In this document: in pieces, positions 24,001 to 35,611 of the stretch
How positions within the stretch are numbered: the stretch's first letter is position 1
Layout: every line of letters starts with the position of its first letter
NCBI RefSeq assembly: GCF_019320115.1
Contig: NC_089584.1
Coordinates: 105,329,111 to 105,393,110, forward strand
DNA: 64,000 nt
Direction of reading: 5' to 3'
DNA from: Miscanthus floridulus
Taxonomy: Eukaryota; Streptophyta; Magnoliopsida; Poales; Poaceae
Notes under the pieces: generated by a model
Seen by the model: only the letters and a program-made list of their open reading frames with translations
Databases searched by the model: none
Told to the model about the DNA's origin: nothing
Made by a program: the position numbers and the translations under genes

Positions 24001-26300
24001 GGCCGAGGCGAAGGCCATGCCGGCGCCGAGACGTCGTGGCGGCGTAGCTCGGCCAGCGGGGCCGGCGACCATTGCCGGCTGGGTCAGGGCAAGCGGGCGA
24101 GCGCTTGAGGTTCACGAGGAGTTGGCAAATGCGGGCAGGTAGCTAGGCAGGGTGGAGAAGGGTAGGAAGGGGGAGTTCCACGGCGGCCGAGCACGGTGGC
24201 GCCATGGCCGACGTCGGCGAATCACGAGAACGCGCTACCTGGGCTCAAAAGACGGCACACCCATGAGCACCAAGTGCCGGAGAGCGAGGCAGAGCTGCTG
24301 GCGCTTGATTGCTGGCCGTGGTGGAGGAGGGGCGGCAAATTCGCCCGGCGGCTGCGGTGGCGCTCGGTGGCGAGCTGGCTACGCGTGGGAGGAGGGGCGA
24401 GCACGGGAGAGCAAGAGAACGGGCGGGATGGAGTGGAGAGGAGCGCAGCACGGTTGGCAGGTGTAGGCGGGTGCGTGGGAGCGGACGCAGGCCGGCTGCG
24501 ACATGCGGCGGCGTCAACGGCGCATGGCCGCCACACGGCGGGCGTGCTCTACCGCGGTCGGGACGCAGCGCGGGCGAACGGCGCGACGCAGCGCGGTCAG
24601 CAGGCCAGACGCGCGCGGGGCTAGGCTGGGCCGAGGCGAGGCGCGCGGCGCTGTGGGAGGCTCGCTGGGCCGGCTTCGGCCGTGGGCCGAGAAGCGAGGC
24701 GGCGGCCCGCGAAATAAGAAAAGCCTTTTTCAAATTATGTTTTCAAGAGATTTTCAAATACCAATTTTCAAATATCATTTTGAGCAAGCAAATGACATCT
24801 TTTGAAAATGTACCAAAAATGAAAGTTGATTAGAATTTAATTCTCTACAACTTTGCTTTTATGACCAAATTCCAATTCTATCTAGATTTTAAATTAAAAA
24901 TTCAAAGTAAATTTTAACTCAAAACCCTAATTTTTGGGGAATTATTTTTAAAGCAAACTTTTGCAAAAATCTGAATACAAACTTTGCTCCAAAAATTGTG
25001 CTAAATAATTCTAGATGATTTACAAGAATAGCCAAACATGTTTTACTAACCTAGCAAGCATAATTTGGGCAAAACAACTCTTAAACAGGTGTATGCAACA
25101 TTTACGTTTCACGAACATGTTTCGTATGTTTCGATGCAGTGTTTCAGTTGTTATTTACATGATTAGGCATGTATGATTAGGATGCTTGATGATGCATGAT
25201 ATGCATGATTTGCAGTGCCTAAATGCTGGTATAACACCGGGGTGTTACAGCGCTGCTGGCATAGGTAGCGGGGACGTGGTGGCTCGGGAGGAGGAGCACA
25301 GCTACGGGGGAGCTATAGGTCTAGTGCGGCAGAGGGGCGCGGTGGCTGTGGCCTCTAGAGGTGTAAGCAAGCAGCGAGAGAGAGTGAGGAGGACGAGCAG
25401 AGCTGGGATGGCTCCCCTCCACAGTAGAGAAGAAATAGGAAGGGGCGACAGGACACACTTGGATTGATCTGTGATGTGACTGTTGCGGTCCAGAGCGGGG
25501 AAGGGATGGCACGGCAATGGGGCACGCCAGCGCGCGCATAGGGACATGAGAGGATGTAGCGTGGGCAGAGAGCAAAACCACATGCTCATTTTCAGACGCC
25601 CCTGCATGATGGATTTGTCCAGGATGCAGATGGATGAGAAGATTTTTACACTGCCGCATCACGACGGAAAACGAGACGGTGCATAGTCGACAAGTCAAGC
25701 AAGGTTAGAGAGTAGAGCGCACGCCAAGAGGCACAGGGTGAAACGATAGAACTGGTAGGGAGGAAGGGAAAACAAGCAAAGCAGTACACGGTAGCAGGAG
25801 CCCGGCCAACACATCCATCAACACGTGCGTCGTACCAGCGAGGTAGGTGAGGCGAGTGGCCAGCGACACTCTCGTTGTTATTTCAGCGCTCGAATATTCA
25901 TTTAACATGCCGACTATTATATTTTCAAACACGGCTAAAGCACTAGAGTTTGTTACTCAAAATTTTAAATGCAACAAAAATCATGTTCCGAATTTTACTT
26001 AAGAATTATATACCAGTCATACCGTATTCTTGTTTATAAAAATAGTTTTTCATGCTTAATCTAATAGAACAAACCGTTCGTTATCTATTGGTTAGAATTG
26101 GCATTCGACATTCCTAAATATTTTTACGCACCGAGTAATTGACTTGGGCGTTATTGGCGTCCATAAAACTAAGTCACACCGGATTCACTTATCGCATCAA
26201 GTGCATTTTAAATCAAAAATTCCAAGAACTTGTTTTGAAATTTTTTTACTTAGGCCTAAATCACGGTGCTAAACGAGCTCGTAACACCTGGGGTGTTACA
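18076..26300 (-). mobile_element. 3' LTR of the large retrotransposon (with nested element)
   Basis: Collinear with 29802-34889 from TGTGGCATGACC at the left to ...CTGGGGTGTTACA at 26300. Alignable stretches include 18090-18300 against 29815-30030, 18880-19100 against 30620-30820, and 25255-26300 against 33840-34889. The copy is interrupted at 21352-25249 by a nested element. By eye the two LTRs differ at roughly one base in ten in the sampled stretches, so the insertion is not recent. GC-rich segments at 20340-21330 and 25250-25700 open many spurious frames. Confidence 0.9.
21352..25249 (-). mobile_element. Nested 3.9-kb TGTAACA/TGTTACA element, probably a solo LTR (family 2)
   Basis: Starts TGTAACAGAACCGACC at 21352 and ends ACCGGGGTGTTACA at 25249. 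It is flanked by GCGCT on both sides (21347-21351 and 25250-25254); the host LTR sequence resumes exactly after the second copy. Its right end, reverse-complemented, matches the element starting at 62886. No internal pair of long repeats, primer site or polypurine tract was found, so a solo LTR produced by recombination is the simplest reading. Short frames in it (for example minus 22627-23022, and the GC-rich frames at 24150-24830) have no recognisable domains. Orientation is assigned from the TGTAACACCCCGG 5' terminus of the copy at 62886. Confidence 0.85.
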
Positions 26301-26315
26301 ACCAACCCCCCCTTA
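26301..26315 (-). other. Polypurine tract next to the 3' LTR
   Basis: On the minus strand TAAGGGGGGGTTGGT abuts the TGTAACACCCC start of the 3' LTR. This is where second-strand priming would begin. Confidence 0.8.
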
Positions 26316-28185
26316 AAAAAATCTCGTACCAAGATTTGAAACAAGAACCGTAAGAGGGAACACACGATTACATTACGTAGATCAGGGATTACACGAAGAT
26401 TATATGACTTTGAATACTAAACCACACGGGGATCTTGGGATACATGGTCAAGAGCAACCTAATACAACTGGGACTTAATCTAGAAGTCGAGATAGACAAG
26501 GGCAATGGAGAAATAACAAGATAATAATTATCCAAAACATGGCGTAGCACCAACAGATCTAGAAATATGACTCCCAGAACCCAAACATTGTGAACCCTAA
26601 GACCAAACTAACCAAGGGAACTTGAACTTCTTTGAAAACCAGATCCTTTCTTCTTCTCAGATCACACCATCACCTTAGACTGATGAACCAAGCTTTACAA
26701 TGGCAACTGGATTTCGTAACTCTGCCCCGAATGCGAGGGAATGGGATGAAGAAGAAGAAGAGGAAGGACCAAGGGGATCTTATAGTGACGAATGGAGGTG
26801 GAGCACAACACACTGGAAGTGGAGGTGACATGGATAGGGAACACAGACGGGTCATGCTAGGGAAATAAGGTCGGACATGGTGTGATTCCTGCGTGAGCGA
26901 CAGAGGGGAAAATAAAGGAGAGGAGAGGGGGAAGGTCCGCTCAACGAGGTAAGCGTGCAGTTGGCCATGTCTCCAAAAGAAGAAAAGAAGTGAGGGGAAA
27001 AGGGGGGTCCTATATGGGGGATGAGGCATGAGAGTGGAGAACCGACCGGATGCTAGGAAAAAGGAAAAGCGCACAGTGCAAAAGGACGGCGAGTGTGGCA
27101 TGATGCCGCAGCCACACGAGAACGGGGTGCTAAAGGACCCGACACAGATAGTGTTCGCAGGGCACGCAGCGAAATAACCCGACATACATTGCGCGGTCAA
27201 CTAAACACGGGGCTTGGGACATGACATCCACTCAGGCTTTTACAATTACTCCCAACTATCCAAGGCTAACTTCCCTTACTACTCTTCTTTTTCTTTCCTT
27301 CCTTGACCACATCCGTCATTCATGTAAACTAAAACCACGTCATATGTTCTTCCTTCAAAACCACCTCCTCTTGTTTACTTAGAGAGAACACTATCTTATC
27401 ACCCCGTTGTGGATTTCCCGTTTGACCACCTGAATATTTTCAAGGAGATTAATTGTAGCAAAAGCAGTATGGCAGTGTAACTTAGTAGAGGTACTTGGTC
27501 AACAATCTCGATACCAGTGTGTGCCGAGCAACGTCACCATGTGGCAATTGTTCCATAGGGAGCCATCGATTTCGTTGTGGCACCATAAGCTATTAACCAG
27601 GCAACTACTATCAATTTACACACCATGAAGACGGTGGGGTCATGGACCATAGAGTAAGGGGAGTATTGCAAGGGAAGATTCAAACAACAAGGGTTCCCTT
27701 CACAACAAGGGACAATGAATTCAAATCCAATGACAAAATGGTTTTAAAGAGATTCAAGTGTTCTACTAAGACATCCACCATTAGTCGATACAATGTCCTA
27801 TGTTATCCAATCATGGCTAGTCTATAGGTATACGAATGGTAACTTCTCTTGTAACCTATTTAACATCACCCTTGAAAACTTTAAGTATGACTAACAAAAC
27901 TTAAGGGTAGATGGTCGCAATAAACATAGCAAAATAACAAAATGCATATTCCAACGGTCTTATACGGGTACAACATATAGGCATCTAGTCTCCATTCATG
28001 TCATATCATTCACCTACGGTCGGACGATCTCAACAACTACGGACGATGAACAATGGCAAGAGTACAATACTGGAGACAGCGGCGAACAACACTACTACTA
28101 CGGGTACAGCATCCCAAGGCAACTAATCTACATTTAGACCACGCATCTTCCTTCCTGGGCTTGGTGGATTCTTCTACCGCCCTGG
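26316..28185 (-). other. Interior of the non-autonomous retrotransposon, 3' part
   Basis: About 1.9 kb between the degenerate reading frame and the polypurine tract. A minus-strand frame at 26670-27200 encodes a Pro/Ser/Phe-rich, low-complexity peptide with no retroviral motif. I see no YxDD-type polymerase motif, no aspartic protease DTG/DSG context and no HHCC integrase pattern in either strand. Confidence 0.6.
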
Positions 28186-28950
28186 CTATGGATCTACCGC
28201 TTCTCGTGGCAATGGCTGAGTGAGAGGAACCAAAGGCTTGACTTTTGACACTTCCAAGGGTGGGGGTGCTGGCGGCACTACAACACCAGTTCTCCTTCTT
28301 TCTAGCGGGTGGATAGGGATCCCTTCCAAGATCAAGGCATCCTGCCTTTCAACAGTCAGCGTCCTCTGCTTGGCCCTAGTAACAAGATAGGCCTCCCATA
28401 GCTGATGAACATGCCAATCTTCAGCCTCCTTCATAGCTTCTGACATGGTAGTCTCCCGACTCTCAGCAGCTGCAGCACTGGCATACGCTTCGGCGAGCTA
28501 CACCTAGAGCATCTGGTTGAAGATCTCGGCTTCCTCTGCCCACCAGAGGCAGATCCTTGGTTCCAACGCTTGCCCATCATACTGCTCATCCAGAGCAAGC
28601 AGGTACGTGGTCAAGTGCACTATGGTAGGACTATCTTCTTGTGACTCCTGTCCTTGCAAGGCCTCCACAGGAGCCCTCCATGCCCGCCGATTCCTATCCA
28701 AAGGGGGAAAGAACCTCATGAGGGTACGGGCAATGGCCTCTTCATAGATCTGACAGAGGTATCGTAAGGCTTTGCGGGCCACAACCTAGTAGGTGTCAAT
28801 GAAGCTAAACACGGTTGCGGTCACACTCTAGGCTTCAGTGAGGTCGGGGAACTCCTCACTCTTCCTGATGTAGATGGTAACCTCACACCATTCGGTGCCA
28901 TGCTCATACTCATAGCCCTCATACTCAGGACGATCTCTGACTCCAAGATT
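28186..28950 (-). pseudogene. Degenerate retroelement ORF of unknown function (gag position)
   Basis: On the minus strand one frame can be followed through about 255 codons, interrupted by at least four in-frame stops (after ..DLTEA, after ..FIDTY, and two after ..IFNQML). Recognisable segments are ALRYLCQIYEEAIARTLMRFF, a WRAPVEALQGQESQEDSP stretch, LTTYLLALDEQYD, an Ala/Glu-rich helix likely to form a coiled coil, and a Pro-rich tail ending LPREAVDP. From memory, similar frames recur in many copies in panicoid grass genomes without known function. No CCHC zinc knuckle is present. It sits where gag would be, between primer site and interior, in a non-autonomous element. Confidence 0.6.
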
Positions 28951-29788
28951 TTATAGGGTGGCATGCAGGATTCTAGGAAAACCCTCAACATTTAGGTAGT
29001 AACTACTAACCCAAACTCCTACCATCTCTAGCAGTGGTGGTGAGCCAGGCTGAGCAAAAAGCTAGCTCAAAGGAAAAGCTAGACTAGCTAAAGTGCACCG
29101 AGTGGTGGCACCAATGGCTAAGCCAGGCTCTACTTATAAAGGCAGAGCGTTCAGTGGTCCTAGCGTAGCCACTAGGGTTCCTGCGCGGGATCACTATGAA
29201 TGAATTGACCAAATCCTACGTGTTTGAGGCGAGCGACGTGCGATGCCATTACTGACTGGTACGACTGCAGGGCAAAGGTGTGACAAGAGCACATAAAAGG
29301 GGTACGAGAAGACATGGGTCACGACAGGCGTGAACCACGGGCGAACGCTGAGCATGAAGCCACAATGTAGACCTAACTCTAGAACAGGAAAGAGTCAGTC
29401 GTGCATACTACGACACATGTGACACCTATGGATGGCGTATTTGCCAGCAATACGAGCGCTACAATGCACAAACAGGATATGCATGAATACACGTCCTATA
29501 TGTCTTTTCACTGTTGCCAACATATAGGGCAACCGTTCTTAGATTTCTGGCACATCGTTCTCTCCCAATATCTAGTCGATACTATCGAACTATGCTCGGA
29601 TCAGTGTATCTGCAGAAACTTGATTAATCCTATCTAAGTTAGTAGAGTGTCATCTATCCTGGATACATAACTATAGTAATAGGGCTACTTATATAACTTC
29701 GCATACAAACGTCCTATTCTTTTGAAAAGAATTTGTTGTCAAATTTTATTTTAGAAAAGGTTTTTGAAGCTTTATTTCCTCATTTATT

Positions 29789-29799
29789 CTCTGATACCA
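29789..29799 (-). other. Primer-binding site (tRNA-iMet type)
   Basis: The minus strand reads TGGTATCAGAG two bases downstream of the end of the 5' LTR (..TATACCACA at 29802). TGGTATCAGAGC is the common plant primer site complementary to initiator tRNA-Met. Confidence 0.88.
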
Positions 29800-32706
29800 C
29801 TTGTGGTATAACCGCCTAATCTAATGCCTTCCAGCAGTGCTCATCTTCCATTAGACACTAAGCACTCGAAGAAGAACACTAAATTACTCAGTTACATTGG
29901 GCATACCCCAGGGGAGAACCCAAAAATCTATATTTTTCCATCAGGATCACAAATGAGAGAATAAAGCTTACAGCATTCTTAATCATTTCTTACATTACTT
30001 TTAATACAATACCAGATTATAATATTTATTATTATAACAACGGAATGTAATCATATTATCAGAGTTATGAATAATTTAATGTACAGTAGAACATAAACAT
30101 GTGATCAGAATTATAGCAGAAATAAATAGATATTCATGGCATGATGAAGCATTGATATATAAACTATGACAATAGATTATAAAACTTTCATTCATAAAAA
30201 TATTTAGTAAGAGTTAAAAATAAAAACTATGATCGCAGCGTAAAGGAAATCCTCTCTGAGCCCATCAGAAGGAATCAACACACAAGAGTCAGCTCTAGCA
30301 TCCACCTGTCACCCGCAACAGGGGGAAATAAAATCCTAAGTACTCAATTATACTTAGCAAGACTTACCTGACTGGAGGGTAGAAAAGACTCTAATGATAT
30401 GCAAGGCTATCTGGCTTGTGGGTTTCTTGCATCTCCTAGAAGCATTACTAAACGTGCATCCTTATATTCAATTTTTATTAATAGCCGCATTAGTTTATTA
30501 ATTAACCATTCTATGTAAGCACCTGTGATACTTTTAAGCAGGTGGTAAACAATTAGATTTCCTTTTTCCATCTTTCATCTTTCAGTTCTTACTACGGTGC
30601 TAGAGTTAAGACAAGTCGTACCGACTCGGCGGCGATTCGCGAACCAATGTCTCTAGCTGGGTACCCTAAAAACACATGCCCCGCTTGTACCCTAGGCACA
30701 AGTAGGACTAAACCATCACCCTCCTATCCTAGGTGTCTAGGTCCCCATCTAAACTGGGACTCCAAGCCCCCGCCCCTGAGTCCCAGACTCAGTGCGGTGC
30801 AAGGACCTCCTCCACCAAAATAAAACCCTGACAGTTGGTTCAGAAAGAGCCGGATCCACGACAAAAGAGCAACAAGCCTTCCAAGCGCTCATACACAAGT
30901 ATGTGCTCGGGATAATAAATCTGTGACTTGCCTAGCGTCTTATGCAATGGCCGGTCCTTAACCGACACAGACAGGAAAAACAGTGTAACAAGGCTATGTC
31001 CCGCGTCTGCGGCGGCAGAACCTCTTACACCCACCAATACCCAAACCATATCCCTGTCCGGTCACCATTTTTCCTTTCTAGCATTTATATTTTCCAAGTG
31101 ATAGTAATATAGTAATATATTTCCTATCTCTCGTGAGTAACAGTCGTCACTCGACTTCTACCGAAGTCCTATAGCATAGCAATCTGCACGATCCTGTCAT
31201 ACTAGTAAGACTCATAGGATAAAGATATGTATATGTAAGTGGGTTTTATTCAACTCCTTAAAACTTAATGCATAATTATAATTTAAACTGCAGAAAAGTA
31301 GGGGTTATGCATCGGGGCTTGCCTAGGTAAAATATAACCAAAAGTTAGTATTTGCAACTTTAGATCATCCGCCGTCATCTAAATAGAAAGCCCATTGCAT
31401 CATCTTCTGGAGAGAATACCATTACACCATCTTCGGATTCCCAATCATACTTCAATTGATCCGTTGATCCATCATCGTACCTATATGATATGCATTGATG
31501 TAAATGCATAGATATAAATAATCAATGATAGCCAAATGCTAAAAAATATTATCACGCCTCACAAGCTAACGAGATAGCTCTAACGCTGCTCTACGTACAC
31601 ATGTTGTCAAATAAGGCGTTATTTCCTAACAATTGTTTTAGTTATACAAACCAATGTTGTTTCTTTATTGCATTCTATCGATTTAATCCTTGTTCGAAAT
31701 AGGGCATTATTATCTATCTAGCAAACTTTTTTTCAGAGCTACAAAAATTATAGTGAGTACCTAATATTGTTAGGAGCCTACTGTAAAAATTTTAGATCCA
31801 ACACAATTGCCAATTTACCATAGAAATTCCTACAAGTTCTCCTTTTAACAATATTAAGCATTTTAAAATAATTAGAGCAACCCTAAAAACATACCGAGTC
31901 TATGTGAACAAAATACACTACTAGGTAGATCATTATTTTAGGAACTCAACAAAACTGGTTTCACAATTTTTGGATTTCTCTACTATTTTATATTGATGTT
32001 ACAAGTTAAACTAGAAACCTATTTAGAAAAGCACTTAGAATTGGAAATGGCCGGCGGCAACACCCTTTCGGCCCAGCAGCTCCCACGGCCCGTAGACGCA
32101 TAGCGCGCGCGGCCTAGCCAGGCGGCACGAGACCGGCCCAAACGAGCGGGCACGGCCCAAGTGGCGCGAACAGCCTAGGCGCGGCGCGAAGCAGGCCATG
32201 ACCGCAGAGGCGCAGGGCGAGCAGCCCAACAGGCCAGCCCACGCGGCGTGGCCTAGTCTCAGCGTGTGTTTTTATAGAAAAGGCCCTTGGTTTTAAACTA
32301 ATCAACCTATGATCTAGCTCACTATTCAAATGAGTCATGTATTTCGCAATATGGACCCTGTATAAAACTTCTTGTTGGATTCTCACCCATTCCTTCAACC
32401 TCAAAAAACAGAGGGTAGACGGGGAACACCGCCTGTAACGTCCTGCCTCTCCGAGGCCGGGCCCGCTTACATCTGACAGCTTCTCTAGGATATAGATTGC
32501 CCTCACAGACCAACACAGGTCTTTTCTGCGCACTTTGTCCACACTCGTGTGCACCCAGAAAGAACTTCCCGATCGGTCACCCATCGCTCCAGGTGAAGCA
32601 CGCTTAACCTCAGAGTTATTTATAGATGGGCTTCCGGAAAAGAAGTTGTAACTTATTGGTATGAGTATCCTATTAATCCTATTAAGCCCTGGGCCGGGAT
32701 GTTACA

Positions 32707-32719
32707 TCCTCACCCCCTT
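32707..32719 (-). other. TRIM polypurine tract
   Basis: The minus strand reads AAGGGGGTGAGGA, immediately before the TGTAACATCC start of the 3' LTR. Confidence 0.8.
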
Positions 32720-32894
32720 AAGAGATCGATGTCTTCGTCGACCAATCCCAAGCCAGGAGCGTCCTCTCTTGGCCACGTCCATGTGTCCAGAGCCAGCGCA
32801 TATGCCATGTTGTGTGACCACGAGGGATCCACACCAGCCATGCGCACCATGCCTGCGCAACTGCGACACACGCGCCCGTGAAACCGTGAGAGTC

Positions 32895-32907
32895 GGCTCT
32901 GATACCA
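32895..32907 (-). other. TRIM primer-binding site
   Basis: The minus strand reads TGGTATCAGAGCC, complementary to the 3' end of initiator tRNA-Met, three bases from the 5' LTR end. Confidence 0.85.
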
Positions 32908-34889
32908 TTCTATAACATCCCGCCTCTCTGAGGCCGGGCCCGCTTACATCTGATAGCTTCTCTAGGATATAGATTGCCCTCACAGACTAACACAGGTCTT
33001 TTCTACGCACTTTGTCCTCACTCGTGTGCACCCGGGAAGAACTTCCCGGTCGATCACCCATCGCTCCAGGCCAAGCACGCTTAACCTCAGAGTTATTTGC
33101 AGATGGGCTTCCGGAAAAGAAGTTGCAACTTATTGGTATGAGTATCCTATTAATCATATTAAGCCCTGGGCCAGGATGTTACACCGCCCGACGGCGGAAA
33201 CGGCGTGGTAGGGCCGGGGAAGGCACGGCGGCTGCGGACCTCCCGCCGGTGAGATGCACGGAGAGCCCACGCGACCACGCCTGGCCGCGACAAGACCCGA
33301 GCCAGCCCTAGACAGCCTGCCCGCGAGAGCCGAGGAGGTGGGCATGCCGACAGCGGTAGCGCCGGCCAGGCGAGGACGGTAGGACGACGCGTGGGGCTAC
33401 GGTGGCTCCAGGACGGGCATGGTTGGTGGCGGCGTGGCATGGCGACGGTTGGCTCGTGCGACTACGATGATGGCCGAGCACGGAGATCAAACAGCGCGGA
33501 CGATGACGGAGGAGGCGCTAGGGAGGAGCAGCGTGCTAGATTGAGCCTAGAGGCGGTGGCCGAGCTCGATGCGGACGGACAGTAGCGCGACGCGACGATG
33601 GACAGCCATGGCGCACCGAGGGAACAGGAGGAGTCGCAGCGAAGCCCGGGCGCACTGCGCGTGTAGAGGCATCGAGGCCGCGATGGCTGACGAGGCGGCT
33701 TGGCGCGCGGAGCTGAGACGGCGGGGTAGCGTAGCCGAACCACAGCTCTAGCGTGGGACCATGGGGTCACGCGGGCGCGCAAGGTGAATCGGGCGGCGAC
33801 GACGGGAGCTGTGGCGTAGAAGCTGGGGAGGGAGAAAACGGCGCTGCTGGCACGAGCAGCGGGGACGCGGTGGCTCGGGAGGAGCAGCGCAGCAGCGGGG
33901 GAGCTGTAGGTCTAGTGCGGCAGAGGGGCGCGGCGACTGCGGCCTCTAGAGGTGTAAGCAAGCAGCGAGAGAGAGCGAGGAGGATGAGCAGAGCTGGGAC
34001 GGCTCCCCTCGGCAGCAGAGAAGAAAAAGGAAGGGGCGACAGGACTGACTCGGATTGATCTACGATGTGACTGCTGCGGTCTAGAGCGGGGAAGGGATGG
34101 ATGGCACGGCAATGGGGCACGCCAGCGCGCACATAGGGACATGAGAAGACACAGCGTGGGCAGAGAGCAGAACCACGTGCTCATTTTCAGACGCCCCTGC
34201 GTTGATGGATTTGTCCAGGATGCGGATGGATGAAAAGATTTTTGCACTGCCGCGTCACGACAGAAAACGAGACGGCGCATAGTAGACAAGTCAAGCAAGG
34301 TCAGAAAGTAGAGCGCACGCCAAGAGGCACAGGGTGAAACGACGGAACTGACAGGGAGGAAGGAAAAACAAGCAAAGCAGTACACGACAGCAGCAGCTCG
34401 GCCAACACATCTATCAACACGCGCGTCGTACCAGCGAGGTAGGTGAGGCGAGTGGCCAGCGGCACTCTCGTTATTATTTCAGCGCTCAAATATTCATTTA
34501 ACAAGCCGACTATTATATTTTCAAACACGGCTAAAGCACTAAAATTTGTTACTCGATATTTTAAATGCAACCAAAATCATGCTCCGAATTTTACTTAAGT
34601 ACTATATACCGGTCATATCGTATTCTTGTTTATAAAAATTGTTTTTCATGCTTAATCTAATAAAACAAATTGTTCGCTGTCTATTGGTCAGAATTGGCGT
34701 TCGACATTTCTAAATATTTTTATTCACCGAGTAATTGACTTGGGGCGTCCATAAAACTAAGTCACCTCGGATTCACTTGTCGCATCCAGTACATTTTAAA
34801 TAAAAAATTCTGAGAACTCATTTCGAAATTTTTTTTACTTAGGATTAAATCATGGTGCTAAACGAGCTCGTAACACCAGAGGTATTACA

Positions 34890-34894
34890 GCATG
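34890..34894. repeat. Target-site duplication, right copy (GCATG)
   Basis: Matches 18071-18075 exactly and abuts the TTACA end of the 5' LTR. Confidence 0.9.
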
Positions 34895-34959
34895 TACGGG
34901 CAACTTTTAAAAAAAATATATCTACTACCACCAGACGAACCTGAGAGGTGAACTTATGG

Positions 34960-35250
34960 TAACATGAGTGTAGATCTAATCACGAGCCATTCGATTCAAT
35001 CAACCCGATCCGACCTGTCTGAAAAAAATCTAACCTGACCCAGGTTGGGCTTAGGTCATGATTTTTGACTCATAAACCGAGTCAGAAAAACTCGATAACT
35101 ACCCAGACCTGACTTGACCTACCCAAAAAAAAATTGATTCGACCCGCCATTGCGTCTGGTTGCATCCGGGTCATGATTTTCGACCCATGACCCAACCTAC
35201 AAAATAGAAAAACTTGATAACTAGCCTGATTTGACGCACTACCAGTGACA
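34960..35250. repeat. GACCC/GGGTC-rich repeat with about 115-bp internal period
   Basis: Two similar units each contain GGTCATGATTTT(T/C)GAC(C/T)CAT followed by AAAAACT(C/T)GATAACTA(C/G)CC and GACCTGAC or CCTGATTTGAC. They begin near 35055 and 35170. A related stretch with AAAACCTGATAAATAGTCAAACCC lies at 36655-36920. Probably derived from a dispersed grass repeat; class unknown. Confidence 0.5.
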
Positions 35251-35611
35251 CAAAATATTTGGCTTCGGGTTATGAGTCACTGGTAGCGGCGGTGTGGACA
35301 GATCTACAACAGCATCATCACAAAAACAAGGGCTTCGCTAGCGGCTGGCCCGGCAGCCGCGCGCACGGCAACCGTGAAGGGCCGATCCCGTTCCTGGTTG
35401 CGGACGAGAGTTCACACCAATGTGCGAATGCCGTGCCTGTGTCTGGGCCGAAAATGGGAAGGATTTTCCTTTATTCCACTGCACTTGCAACAATACGCTT
35501 GGGCCCAGGCCTCACTCAGGGGCCATATACACTGCCTTCTGTGCTTTTCTTGTGTTGGATTCTGTTCAGTTAGCGTATGAAGATCATGCTATACGATTTT
35601 TTATTATTAAA
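35251..35611. other. Short gene-sized gap, no supported gene
   Basis: A GC-richer patch at 35280-35580 opens overlapping frames (35259-35573, 35374-35580, 35420-35698). Their peptides do not resemble any family I know and none has a convincing start context or splice structure. Confidence 0.45.

Larger units (their letters stand above)
32434..33183 (-). mobile_element. TRIM (terminal-repeat retrotransposon in miniature), complete
   Basis: Two direct repeats of 273 bp each (32434-32706 and 32911-33183) enclose a 204-bp interior. Flanking 5-bp duplications CCGCC lie at 32429-32433 and 33184-33188. On the minus strand the right repeat is the 5' LTR (its first bases TGTAACATCC). Three bases after its end comes the primer site TGGTATCAGAGCC (32895-32907). 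The interior ends in the purine tract AAGGGGGTGAGGA (32707-32719), directly before the 3' LTR. I count about 19 differences between the two LTRs by eye, mostly transitions. There is no coding capacity. Confidence 0.92.
18076..34889 (-). mobile_element. Complete non-autonomous LTR retrotransposon with nested insertions
   Basis: All structural hallmarks are visible. Identical 5-bp flanks GCATG lie at 18071-18075 and 34890-34894. The two LTRs (18076-26300 and 29802-34889) begin TGTAA and end CCACA in minus orientation. A tRNA-Met-type primer site follows the 5' LTR and a purine tract precedes the 3' LTR. Removing the two nested elements and their duplications leaves LTRs of about 4322 and 4333 bp. 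The interior (26301-29801) is only 3.5 kb. I see no protease, reverse transcriptase, RNase H or integrase motifs, so transposition would need a partner element. The TGTAACACC start and extreme LTR length suggest a Ty3/gypsy chromovirus of the Del/Tekay kind. That lineage call is inference. Confidence 0.93.
29802..34889 (-). mobile_element. 5' LTR of the large retrotransposon (with nested TRIM)
   Basis: In minus orientation it runs from TGTAATACCTCTGG (34889) to ...GGCGGTTATACCACA (29802) and is followed by the primer site. It is 5088 bp including the 750-bp TRIM at 32434-33183 plus the 5-bp duplication, so 4333 bp net. Frames within it, such as 30840-31049 minus and 33462-34385, are LTR sequence without protein support. 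Confidence 0.9.

Noticed and set aside
24150..24833. Several frames of 100-174 codons at 24.1-24.8 kb
   Set aside because: They lie entirely inside the nested LTR-type element and its GC-rich part. No retroviral or cellular domain.
26301..29801. Search for reverse transcriptase, protease or integrase in the retrotransposon interior
   Set aside because: No catalytic motif was found in any frame, so the element is called non-autonomous rather than a full gypsy element.
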